10,447 nucleotides of DNA from NCBI GenBank assembly GCA_036522495.1, contig DATDFS010000302.1, positions 1 to 10,447 on the forward strand. Reading direction: 5' to 3'. Under the pieces are notes generated by a model. It was not told the DNA's origin. It was given only the letters and a program-made list of their open reading frames with translations, and did not search any database. Shown piece by piece: positions 1 to 5,151 of the stretch. Made by a program: the position numbers and the translations under genes. The stretch comes from Nitrososphaera_A sp036522495. Lineage in GTDB: Archaea; Thermoproteota; Nitrososphaeria; Nitrososphaerales; Nitrososphaeraceae. Within the stretch, counting starts at the first letter, position 1; each line of letters opens with the position of its first letter.

Positions 1-1
1 G

Positions 2-112
2 TCAACTATGACCATGAACTATGATAAATTTGCAAATGGTAATTTCTGCATGTCTTATTTTAAAAGTGGTTCTTGTGATGGATGTAGTGATAATAAAACA
101 GAAATGCATTAA
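2..112 (+). CDS. Small Cys-containing protein, or C-terminal end of a gene starting upstream
   Basis: This frame is open from the window edge to a TAA at 110-112. It may be the tail of a longer gene or a complete 34-residue peptide starting at ATG 8 (a second ATG is at 14). The peptide is polar and carries three cysteines spaced C-x8-C-x2-C (the last pair in GSCDGCSDN), a spacing that could bind metal or form a disulfide. Composition looks protein-like: Gly, Asn, Asp and Lys with aromatic residues. The minus-strand frame over the same bases is low-complexity and hydrophobic and is judged a shadow. I do not recognise the family. No promoter can be assessed at the edge of the window, so the start is uncertain. 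Confidence 0.4.
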   Translation, partial: STMTMNYDKFANGNFCMSYFKSGSCDGCSDNKTEMH

Positions 113-386
113 ATCTTTTTTGAGCCTGAATTGATTGATTATACAGAACTTGTGCCGCATATTACAACATGCAATTAATAAATAAATTGGCATTTACTAT
201 TTTATTTATATGACTACAACAGTAACGGTCACTTATGGTGCAGAAGATTCTCCTAATACTGTAATATCAGGAGGATTTACGTCTGTCAGTCTTTACTGCA
301 GCATGAAGGCTTGTTGAACTGGAGTTTGACTATTGTTTTCTCCTTGTAGTATTAGGATACTAATAGCAGAAGAGATATTTTCTATC
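113..386. other. Intergenic stretch with an AT-rich promoter-like tract and a 35-codon frame
   Basis: A TATA-like tract lies at about 200-209. It directly abuts the ATG at 210 of a 35-codon frame (210-317) that starts MTTTVTVTYG. That frame is in phase with the gene at 387-851 but is separated from it by TGA codons at 315 and 327. It could be a detached N-terminal strand of that gene or a chance frame. I see nothing else convincing here. Confidence 0.3.
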
Positions 387-851
387 ATGTCTAAAGTATC
401 ATTTAGTGATAGATGTGATCTAAACTGTATTGGACATCCGAAGGCATTCTCTATAAGCAATACTGTTACAATACAAAAGACCGGAGCATCCTCTATAGAT
501 CCATTACCAGGCCATTCAATGCATCAGTTGGTAATGGCGCTTCCTCCAAGAGGTGATGGAAAGATTTGGGCAGGTAGTGTATCTTGGACTGCTAGCAAAC
601 CAGTTGAAAATGTGGTATTACATGGTTACAATTCAGGCGTAACAGCTGATATTGCTCATGGTCAGCCATTGACAGCACCCTTTGGGAAAAGACAAGTTGC
701 GATAACACTATTCAAACCAAGTAGTGGAACACCAGTAGCCTCTAGTTCAACAAGCTTTGCAGGCAACGCACTTGCATACCATACACTAAGCGGAGACAAG
801 TTCACAGTAACATATACGATAGATGAAACGGCAAAGAAATTAACACAGTAA
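387..851 (+). CDS. Unrecognised beta-rich protein of thaumarchaeal type
   Basis: This is a 154-residue protein when read from the ATG at 387. A TTG at 333 would add 18 residues that look less natural. The sequence is rich in Thr, Ser, Val and Gly with alternating hydrophobic strands, for example GKIWAGSVSW, RQVAITLF and KFTVTYTIDE, which suggests an all-beta sandwich. It has no transmembrane helix and no catalytic motif that I can see. The layout (a Pro-Leu-Pro-Gly-His stretch, then MALPPRGDGKIW) resembles hypothetical proteins I recall from Nitrososphaerales, many of which are secreted. No signal peptide is visible here, so the N-terminus may have been lost or the protein may be cytosolic. 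Its stop overlaps the end of a minus-strand membrane-protein frame. The function is unknown. Confidence 0.68.
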   Translation: MSKVSFSDRCDLNCIGHPKAFSISNTVTIQKTGASSIDPLPGHSMHQLVMALPPRGDGKIWAGSVSWTASKPVENVVLHGYNSGVTADIAHGQPLTAPFGKRQVAITLFKPSSGTPVASSSTSFAGNALAYHTLSGDKFTVTYTIDETAKKLTQ

Positions 852-1038
852 TGCAATAAAAAACTTCTTTTTCTTTTTCATCCTTTTCCATTTAACAATC
901 CATAAGCCATAACAAAATATGCTAATACCTAATGATAGAAGCGTCGCACATATTCCTGCAGATAATCCCAGCAATAATGTTTGAGGAATTGCTATGATGT
1001 TCCGATGCTAGAAGTATATCATTATTGTTTGTTATCAT
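840..1038 (-). pseudogene. Broken small membrane protein (one helix plus basic tail)
   Basis: Two overlapping minus-strand frames look like parts of one small gene. The first starts at an ATG (1036-1038) and reads MITNNNDILLASEHHSNSS before leaving phase; it ends at a TAG at 922-924. The second has no start codon. It is open from 1007 to a TAA at 840-842 and encodes a hydrophobic helix (from IPQTLLLGLSAG through GLWIV) followed at once by a strongly basic tail, KWKRMKKKKK. Joined by a one-base shift near 985-1005, they would give a protein of about 65 residues with a polar N-terminus, one helix and a positive cytoplasmic tail. A basic tail after a helix is typical of real membrane anchors. 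The family is unknown. The second frame could also be a remnant of a larger anchored protein. Confidence 0.4.
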
Positions 1039-1120
1039 CTACTTATGGGAATACCCATAACAGCCTTGGCATGTGTTTGACTGGGTATAAGCTATAATGG
1101 TACTTAGGGAATGGGGACCT
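852..1120. other. Gap between the 387-851 gene and the secreted-protein gene
   Basis: Apart from the broken minus-strand membrane frame and the hairpin at 1043-1060, this stretch holds nothing I can support. No terminator-like T-run is obvious just beyond the minus-strand gene that ends at 1121. Confidence 0.4.
1043..1060. repeat. 7-bp perfect inverted repeat with 4-nt loop
   Basis: The arms TTATGGG (1043-1049) and CCCATAA (1054-1060) enclose AATA. The site lies a few bases upstream of the ATG of the broken minus-strand membrane frame. It could be an operator or a weak hairpin terminator for the secreted-protein gene read towards it. It has no T-tract. Confidence 0.35.
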
Positions 1121-1699
1121 TTACTGCTTCCATAGCCAGAGTTTGGTTACAGCATTTCCAGCTTTATTTATTTGGTCTTTGTAAATGCCTGCAGCTCCCT
1201 TAAGAGAGGCCAAATTTCCGGTTGCATTTAGAAAATAGATAGGACCAAAATCTCGAAGTTTTCCATCAGTACCATAATGACCTGTCCCTATAAAGCTAAA
1301 AGCTGCTATCCCTCTGCTACTAGCATTTGCTGTTAAAATACCTACTCCCCTTGAAAATATAGAACCGTCAGCTTTGGATATACTAATAGCCCTTCCGTTG
1401 TCTGTAACGTTGATACCTTGAATGGTACCGTTACCTATGAAAGATAGTCTAGAACCATGAGTTCCATTGACAACAAAAGGTATCATATTGGTTGTCTTGC
1501 CATACTCTGTGTAAATTATCTGTGGATTTCCTAAGGTAATGTTAGCAGCCGTATTATTACTGTTAATAACAGTTGTAGCAGTTTGTGCAAACGCATTATC
1601 TTGTTGTTGCTGCAAATGGAAAAACATTGTTGTTGTGGCGTTGCTGGCTAATGATAAAGAAATTATTATTGTCAAGCAGGTTAATAGAACCTTAGACAT
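1121..1699 (-). CDS. Secreted beta-barrel-like protein with many N-glycosylation sequons
   Basis: This is a 192-residue exported protein. Residues 4-18 form a hydrophobic signal segment, and AFA-Q at 36-39 is a plausible cleavage site. The mature part is rich in Gly, Asn, Thr and Ile. It has a repeating strand pattern with the layout of calycin or allene-oxide-cyclase-like barrels: a GxG strand, then SRGVGILTANASSRGIAAF, a TDGKL turn, a Gly-Asn-Leu-Ala-Ser-Leu-Lys-Gly stretch, and a final Leu-Trp. That fold is inferred. Seven N-x-S/T sequons lie in the mature region (N48, N53, N78, N90, N97, N125, N158), with one more in the signal segment, so it is a likely AglB substrate on the cell surface. 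No transmembrane anchor is seen. A TATA box ends about 28 bp upstream of the ATG, pointing to a leaderless transcript. Specific function is unknown. Confidence 0.88.
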   Translation of the reverse strand: MSKVLLTCLTIIISLSLASNATTTMFFHLQQQQDNAFAQTATTVINSNNTAANITLGNPQIIYTEYGKTTNMIPFVVNGTHGSRLSFIGNGTIQGINVTDNGRAISISKADGSIFSRGVGILTANASSRGIAAFSFIGTGHYGTDGKLRDFGPIYFLNATGNLASLKGAAGIYKDQINKAGNAVTKLWLWKQ

Positions 1700-1726
1700 C
1701 TATATATTGCTGAAATTCTTGTGCCA

Positions 1727-1734
1727 ATTATATA
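1727..1734 (-). promoter_or_regulatory. TATA box of the secreted-protein gene
   Basis: On the minus strand this reads TATATAAT, preceded by a purine-rich AGAAGG that could serve as a TFB recognition element. Its centre is about 31 bp upstream of the ATG at 1699. Transcription would therefore begin at or very near the start codon, the leaderless arrangement usual in this group. Confidence 0.7.
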
Positions 1735-1913
1735 CCTTCTGTTACCTTCTCCTGTTGTTTTAATCGAACAGCCATTAAAAACAGAAAACTTTAAAGTAGC
1801 CTATCATTATTGAAACTTGTAAAATCCATTTTTAGTACCGATATCGTCACTAATCCCTCCGAGCCCACTATGTATAGGAGTTCATACGCAAGCTAACGGA
1901 TACTATAGAGTAG

Positions 1914-1935
1914 GACCTATACCATAGAATAGGTC
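1914..1935. repeat. Inverted repeat upstream of the aglB remnant
   Basis: Perfect 7-bp arms GACCTAT (1914-1920) and ATAGGTC (1929-1935) are separated by 8 nt. The centres of the arms are 15 bp apart. The site lies about 25-45 bp upstream of the TATA-like tract, where an operator for a dimeric regulator would fit. Chance occurrence is possible. Confidence 0.35.
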
Positions 1936-1983
1936 TCAAAAAACATAAAGCCTCGTTTAATTATATTTGAACATCTTAAGCAG

Positions 1984-2453
1984 ATGCTTGAAGGAAATTT
2001 AGTTTTATTCAGAACAGGTACTTTTGAATTTCAACTAAGACATGTCTTAGTTATTGTAGTGTTGGCTTTTGCATTCAGTAGTGCCCTAATTATGCGACTC
2101 TATCCTATCAAATATGGATTTTACCTCAATGAAGTTGATCCTTATTTTAATTATCGTGCTACCAAATATATTGTAGATCATGGGTTGAATGCATACTGGA
2201 AATGGCATGATATAATGTCCTGGTATCCTGAAGGACGTGATATTCCAAAGACATCCCAATCAGGACTTCATTTAACTACTGCTTTTTTGTACAGTTTATT
2301 CGGTGGTAGAATTTCATTATTAGATTCGCTATCCTCCTCCCTCCTATCCTTAGCTCTTTAACTACACTAATTGTCTTCGGTCTTGTGAGAACTCTCGCTG
2401 GAACCGGTGCTGGCATGTTTGCTGCATTATTATTTGCATTCAATCCAGCTATA
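1984..2453 (+). pseudogene. aglB: 5' fragment of an AglB/Stt3-type oligosaccharyltransferase gene, frameshifted
   Basis: AglB transfers lipid-linked glycans to Asn in N-x-S/T sequons on the outer face of the membrane. The first 115 or so codons match its N-terminus. A membrane helix (about residues 19-38) is followed by the first external loop with the acidic motif NEVDPYFNYRATKY, whose Asp52 aligns with the metal/catalytic Asp of the family, and then the WHD...SWYPEGRD segment. The frame ends at a TAA at 2359-2361. Family sequence resumes in another frame from about 2340 (LTTLIVFGLVRTLAG, then FAALLFAFNPAI, ending at 2453). The change of phase fits one lost base in the TCC-rich tract at about 2328-2350. 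Normal AglB proteins are several hundred residues longer and include a C-terminal WWDxG domain; all of that is absent. The fragment cannot be functional. Confidence 0.85.
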
Positions 2454-2483
2454 TGTCAACATACAAGCACAACAAAACCTACT

Positions 2484-2788
2484 GCCCTTGTCTGGCCATC
2501 ATTACATACAGGACTTAATTAAAAAATTAACTATCTCGATTTCAAATAATAACCAAAGTACCATATCCAAATAAAAGCGATAGATGGACTAATGCAAAAA
2601 GAAAAGTAGATGAGGAATGGTACTACTGGCAAACAGCATTAAAGTTGATGCAGGCATATGGTAGATCTGTAAGGTCAAAAGACGATTGGGCAAAGACATA
2701 CATCTTAGATTCAGCATTTGGTTATTTTGTAAAGAAGAACATGAACATACTTCCTGATTGGTTTAGACAGGCAATCAGAACGTTATGA
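2484..2788 (+). pseudogene. 3' fragment of a Rad3/XPD-like (DinG-related) DNA helicase gene
   Basis: The open frame 2531-2788 encodes the end of a superfamily 2 helicase. It has the FQIITKVPYP strand, then W-x-x-Q-T-A-L-K-L, and the motif VI block QAYGRSVRSKDD, followed by YILDSAFGYF and LPDWFRQAI, which is typical of the C-terminal helicase domain of XPD/Rad3-type archaeal enzymes. Homology seems to continue upstream in another phase as LVWPSLHTGL (about 2487-2516). Matching the expected GLDLKNELSRF there requires one lost base and a sense-to-stop change near 2515-2532. Walker A, Walker B and the Fe-S region are all missing, so this is a 3' scrap. It is joined to the aglB fragment within about 2454-2486. 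A short in-phase-shifted tail may run on to a TAG at 2839-2841. Confidence 0.8.
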
Positions 2789-3260
2789 CAAGTGCTTTTC
2801 AAAAGGCTCTTGCCGCAAAGCAAAAGTACGGTTACATGTAGTATGTGCTTTACTTATTGGAAGTTAAGACGGCAATAGTCTCCAAGTTTCATCATTTCCA
2901 GTCGGCGTCAAAGCATCATCTACTATTGTAGGCTTAGGCTCTTGGGCACTTGCGGCTCTAAGCCGCGATAATCAGTATTATAGCCCGTGCTGAATGCCGC
3001 AACTAACAAATGTTTTGTTTTTATCCCAGAGTATACTATCAACTATATACCCAATCCTTGTCATTAATCTTCTATTTTAGACAGTAGGTGTTCGGTCGTC
3101 ATGTTGCGTAGTTCTGTACCTAGTATACGACTTTTTCGTAGAATTTGTTTGGAAAACTACAATTCCTGAAAACTAAGAAAATCACCCTATCTTAATATAA
3201 ATATATCGAAAAAAGATTCAATATATTCCTCAACTAGAGTGGTGTGAAGCCGAAGACAAT
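2789..3260. other. Gene-poor stretch with a GC-richer patch and gene scraps
   Basis: No intact gene is visible. The patch 2864-3002 is about 47% G+C by hand count, clearly higher than its surroundings. On the minus strand it encodes RHSARAIILIIAA in one phase and AASAQEPKPTIVDD in the next, which together look like a signal peptide with an Ala-x-Ala site and a mature start, ended by a TAA at 2864-2866. A second minus-strand scrap at 3064-3156 reads KQILRKSRILGTELRNMTTE after an in-frame TAG. AT-rich TATA-like tracts lie at about 3191-3206 and 3219-3226. Confidence 0.35.
2931..2966. repeat. Two overlapping, mutually exclusive GC-rich hairpins
   Basis: GGCTTAG (2931-2937) can pair with CTAAGCC (2958-2964). 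Alternatively GCGGCT (2952-2957) pairs with AGCCGC (2961-2966) over a 3-nt loop. TTGCGGC (2950-2956) is also complementary to GCCGCAA (2996-3002). It may be a structured RNA, or may only reflect the composition of the GC-richer scrap it lies in. Confidence 0.35.
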
Positions 3261-3356
3261 ATGCTAAGAACATGTATACTTATTTCAATTATTGATTTAT
3301 TAACACTGCTATTCTCTCCTTTTACTGGAACCATAGTCTTATTCATTTATAATTAA
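3261..3356 (+). CDS. Possible 31-residue hydrophobic membrane peptide
   Basis: From the ATG at 3261 the frame encodes a peptide with a basic start (MLRTC) and one long hydrophobic stretch (ILISIIDLLTLLFS, then FTGTIVLFIYN), ending at a TAA at 3354-3356. A TATA-like tract (about 3219-3226) lies some 37 bp upstream. The stop falls inside a strong inverted repeat that could terminate transcription. A frame this short can arise by chance in AT-rich DNA, and AT-rich chance frames tend to be hydrophobic. It is listed because promoter, frame and terminator line up. Family not recognised. Confidence 0.28.
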   Translation: MLRTCILISIIDLLTLLFSPFTGTIVLFIYN

Positions 3357-3392
3357 AAAGTAAAAAAGGAATGACAATAGTCTACTTTTTAA
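3353..3392. terminator. Bidirectional terminator candidate
   Basis: Perfect 10-bp arms TTAAAAAGTA (3353-3362) and TACTTTTTAA (3383-3392) flank a 20-nt spacer. Each strand ends the element with a T5 run, as archaeal T-tract termination requires. It lies just upstream of the stop of the minus-strand gene (3402) and over the stop of the possible plus-strand peptide, so it would serve both convergent units. Confidence 0.6.
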
Positions 3393-3401
3393 GAAACTTA
3401 G

Positions 3402-4214
3402 TTAGTTGACGGGATCGGAGCCGGATGGTATAATTAAAAATAGGCATATTAGAAAGAAAGGTGCATAAAGTGAATCTACCACACTTAAAATCACAAATTG
3501 GTATAGGTACGAATGTAAAGTATCTGAGATTTGAATAACAGCTATATTTGAAAGAACGAAATCAAGAATTGAGGTTACTAGTGTAACAAGAAATAGTAAC
3601 ATCATTTTTTTCCTAGTATCTTTGTATGTACTATTGTAAGCTAATTTCCTGAAGGATTCTACTAACCCATATCGAATATCTTGGTCTTTTATCATCACGT
3701 ATTGGACCATCCACGCACTAAACAACAAAGAAGCCATTGTATAAGACAAGACCATGACGATACCTGTAGGAACAATAGCGATAATGTTGTGGTATGTATT
3801 AATCTTAGACATGTACAGCGAAAAAGGATCGGACTTTATACTGTAAGTTTCACGTACTTGGCCCTCATAACCCCCAATAAAAACAAGTAGTAAGGAATAA
3901 ATCGAATAAATTATGAAAAGCTCTAAAACACCTGTGCTATGATTGTTATTCTTAGGCGCTGCACCTAATCTGATAATAGACTTCTTTGATATTCCTAATT
4001 GAAAATAAATAATCGTAAATGCAGCTAAAAACAAGCCGACAAGTATACTATCTGGGAAAAAAACTTTGTTGCCGTTACTGTAGTAAAGTTCGGTAGCAAA
4101 AATAATCTCTGTTGTGATGGATAATACTGCACCAAGTGAAGGTAACAAGAAAAGGATGGGATTTTTAGAAAGCACAAATAGACTTTTTTTAAAAAACGTA
4201 AGGCGAGTATCCAT
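3402..4214 (-). CDS. Six-helix integral membrane protein, function unknown
   Basis: This is a 270-residue membrane protein with about six hydrophobic segments, near residues 18-41, 56-74, 97-114, 143-175, 204-228 and 238-262. The N-terminus (FFKKSLFVLSKNPILFLLPSL) has the amphipathic lead-in and Asn-Pro turn seen in DUF4013-like or glycerophosphodiesterase-membrane-domain-like proteins, which are poorly characterised and often help organise membranes or transport. That assignment is by general resemblance only. A loop with KDQDIRYGLVESFRKLAY between helices 4 and 5 is typical of that superfamily. No catalytic motif is seen. An AT-rich element about 24-36 bp upstream of the ATG (minus strand, about 4238-4250) fits a leaderless promoter. 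A terminator candidate follows the stop. It appears monocistronic and intact. Confidence 0.85.
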   Translation of the reverse strand: MDTRLTFFKKSLFVLSKNPILFLLPSLGAVLSITTEIIFATELYYSNGNKVFFPDSILVGLFLAAFTIIYFQLGISKKSIIRLGAAPKNNNHSTGVLELFIIYSIYSLLLVFIGGYEGQVRETYSIKSDPFSLYMSKINTYHNIIAIVPTGIVMVLSYTMASLLFSAWMVQYVMIKDQDIRYGLVESFRKLAYNSTYKDTRKKMMLLFLVTLVTSILDFVLSNIAVIQISDTLHSYLYQFVILSVVDSLYAPFFLICLFLIIPSGSDPVN

Positions 4215-4278
4215 CTAGTAATTATTTGTTATTTATGAATTTAATAATTATCTACAGAAACAGACTCTTTTACTCTCT

Positions 4279-4311
4279 TATCAGGATATCGCGGGTCATA
4301 TCAGCATATCG
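4279..4311. promoter_or_regulatory. Paired 13-bp direct repeats 20 bp apart, possible operator
   Basis: TATCAGGATATCG (4279-4291) and TATCAGCATATCG (4299-4311) differ at one base and are spaced exactly 20 bp, two helical turns, so both face the same side of the DNA. They lie between the divergent starts at 4214 (minus) and 4329 (plus), a good place for a shared regulator. No known regulator motif is recognised. Confidence 0.4.
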
Positions 4312-4328
4312 TCTGCAAGCAATTAACA

Positions 4329-4612
4329 ATGGTCTACGCAAATAGGTCATTAATTGAAGAAAATAAAAGACTAACAGAAGAAGTAAAAAAAGTATCCCCA
4401 TCTTTTATTCCTATAAAGTCGTCAGAGCCATCAGAGCGTTCAGCCAACAATGCTACTAGCATTGTCTCAACAATCTTTCGTTTTGGGCATTCTGACACAT
4501 TTGGTTGTCATAATGTGCAGAGAAGTTAATCCAAGAAGGTAAAAGAAAAAAAGAAGCATATGAAAAGTCTTTGAACAATATTTCTGAAACTTCAAAGATC
4601 ATAACTACATGA
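4329..4612 (+). pseudogene. Probably frameshifted coiled-coil/membrane gene
   Basis: From the ATG at 4329 the first 50 codons read like a real protein: a charged helical stretch (SLIEENKRLTEEVKKV) with heptad spacing, a Ser/Pro-rich linker, then SANNATSIVSTIFR. After that the frame gives an unnatural tail and ends at 4527-4529. The next phase offers a hydrophobic run (LGILTHLVVIM, about 4483-4515). The third phase offers a charged helix (EKLIQEGKRKKEAYEKSLNN) ending in a TGA at 4610-4612. Two one-base shifts in the same direction, near 4480-4486 and 4515-4522, would join them into a protein of about 94 residues: coil, single helix, coil. That reconstruction is an inference. The alternative is a short 66-residue protein followed by chance frames. 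No clear TATA box is seen. Confidence 0.4.
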
Positions 4613-4754
4613 GGCTGGGGCATAAATCCCTGTTCATAGTTTTGCCAATTTCTTGGAGTGTCAACTATGTTAGGAAGCTAAAATGTCAACCATATGTGGA
4701 AGCAGCACAATTAACCATGATTTATAGAATTAACGACTGACTAATTATCTTGAC

Positions 4755-5147
4755 TTAATCTAGTAGCTCTGCTTTTACTGTTTTTACCAAATCTTGTATT
4801 TTAATTGGTTTTCTAATAAGACGTCTTACACCTAGTATTGGAAATATTTCTTTTGCAATCTCTTCAAAGTAATGAATTTCAGAAGCAGTAATAAAACATA
4901 CCTTGACCTTTTCATCAATCTCCTTCATACGCTTATAAAATTCAATTCCATTCATTTTGGGCATCTTGATGTCAAGAAGCAACAGATCATACATTCCTTG
5001 GTTGAAATATGATAGTGCCGCATCAGGCTTATCAAATGCATCAACTTCAAACCCGTTGTCTTCTAAGCCAATTTTGAAAGCTGAAGAAATATCAATTTCA
5101 TTATCTACAAGCAATATTCTATTGTTCTTCTTCTGGTTATTGATCAT
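4755..5147 (-). CDS. Single-domain response regulator (CheY-like receiver)
   Basis: This 130-residue protein is a lone receiver domain that accepts a phosphoryl group from a histidine kinase; with no output domain it must act by binding partners. Asp59 in LLLLDIKMPKMNG is the phospho-acceptor, Thr87 (FITAS) the switch Thr, and Lys113 (IRKPI) the conserved Lys followed by Pro. The acidic pocket is unusual: the segment reads LLVDNEID, so the second of the usual two adjacent Asp residues is Asn16, although Glu17 follows. Mg2+ binding may be altered. The gene starts 4 nt after the kinase stop on the same strand, so the two form an operon and are probably translationally coupled and cognate. The AGGA just before the ATG is too close to be a normal ribosome binding site. 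Confidence 0.96.
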   Translation of the reverse strand: MINNQKKNNRILLVDNEIDISSAFKIGLEDNGFEVDAFDKPDAALSYFNQGMYDLLLLDIKMPKMNGIEFYKRMKEIDEKVKVCFITASEIHYFEEIAKEIFPILGVRRLIRKPIKIQDLVKTVKAELLD

Positions 5148-5151
5148 TTTC

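Larger units (their letters stand above)
1700..1983. other. Divergent intergenic region, secreted-protein gene to aglB remnant
   Basis: It contains the secreted gene's TATA box (1727-1734), a TATA-like tract TTTAATTATATTT at 1956-1968 that would have served the aglB-like gene, and an inverted repeat at 1914-1935. A short stretch at 1852-1867 resembles a tRNA 3' end. No full tRNA cloverleaf can be drawn because no matching 5' acceptor strand lies upstream. Confidence 0.5.

Noticed and set aside
2..193. 63-codon minus-strand frame at the left edge
   Set aside because: Low-complexity Ile/Thr/Cys composition, no promoter, and a better plus-strand frame over the same bases.
235..251. ATGGTGCAGAAGATTCT resembling ATGGTGCAGAGATTCT at 7957-7972
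   Set aside because: A single short match with a gap, no shared flanks, and no open frame from the ATG in either place.
662..856. Minus-strand frame opposite the 387-851 gene
   Set aside because: Antisense shadow of the plus-strand gene; composition is not protein-like.
1539..1763. Plus-strand frame over the start of the secreted-protein gene
   Set aside because: Antisense of the signal peptide and Gln-rich stretch; hydrophobic by complement only.
3064..3156. 30-codon minus-strand frame as a gene
   Set aside because: Protein-like but without a usable start and preceded by an in-frame TAG; mentioned only as a scrap.
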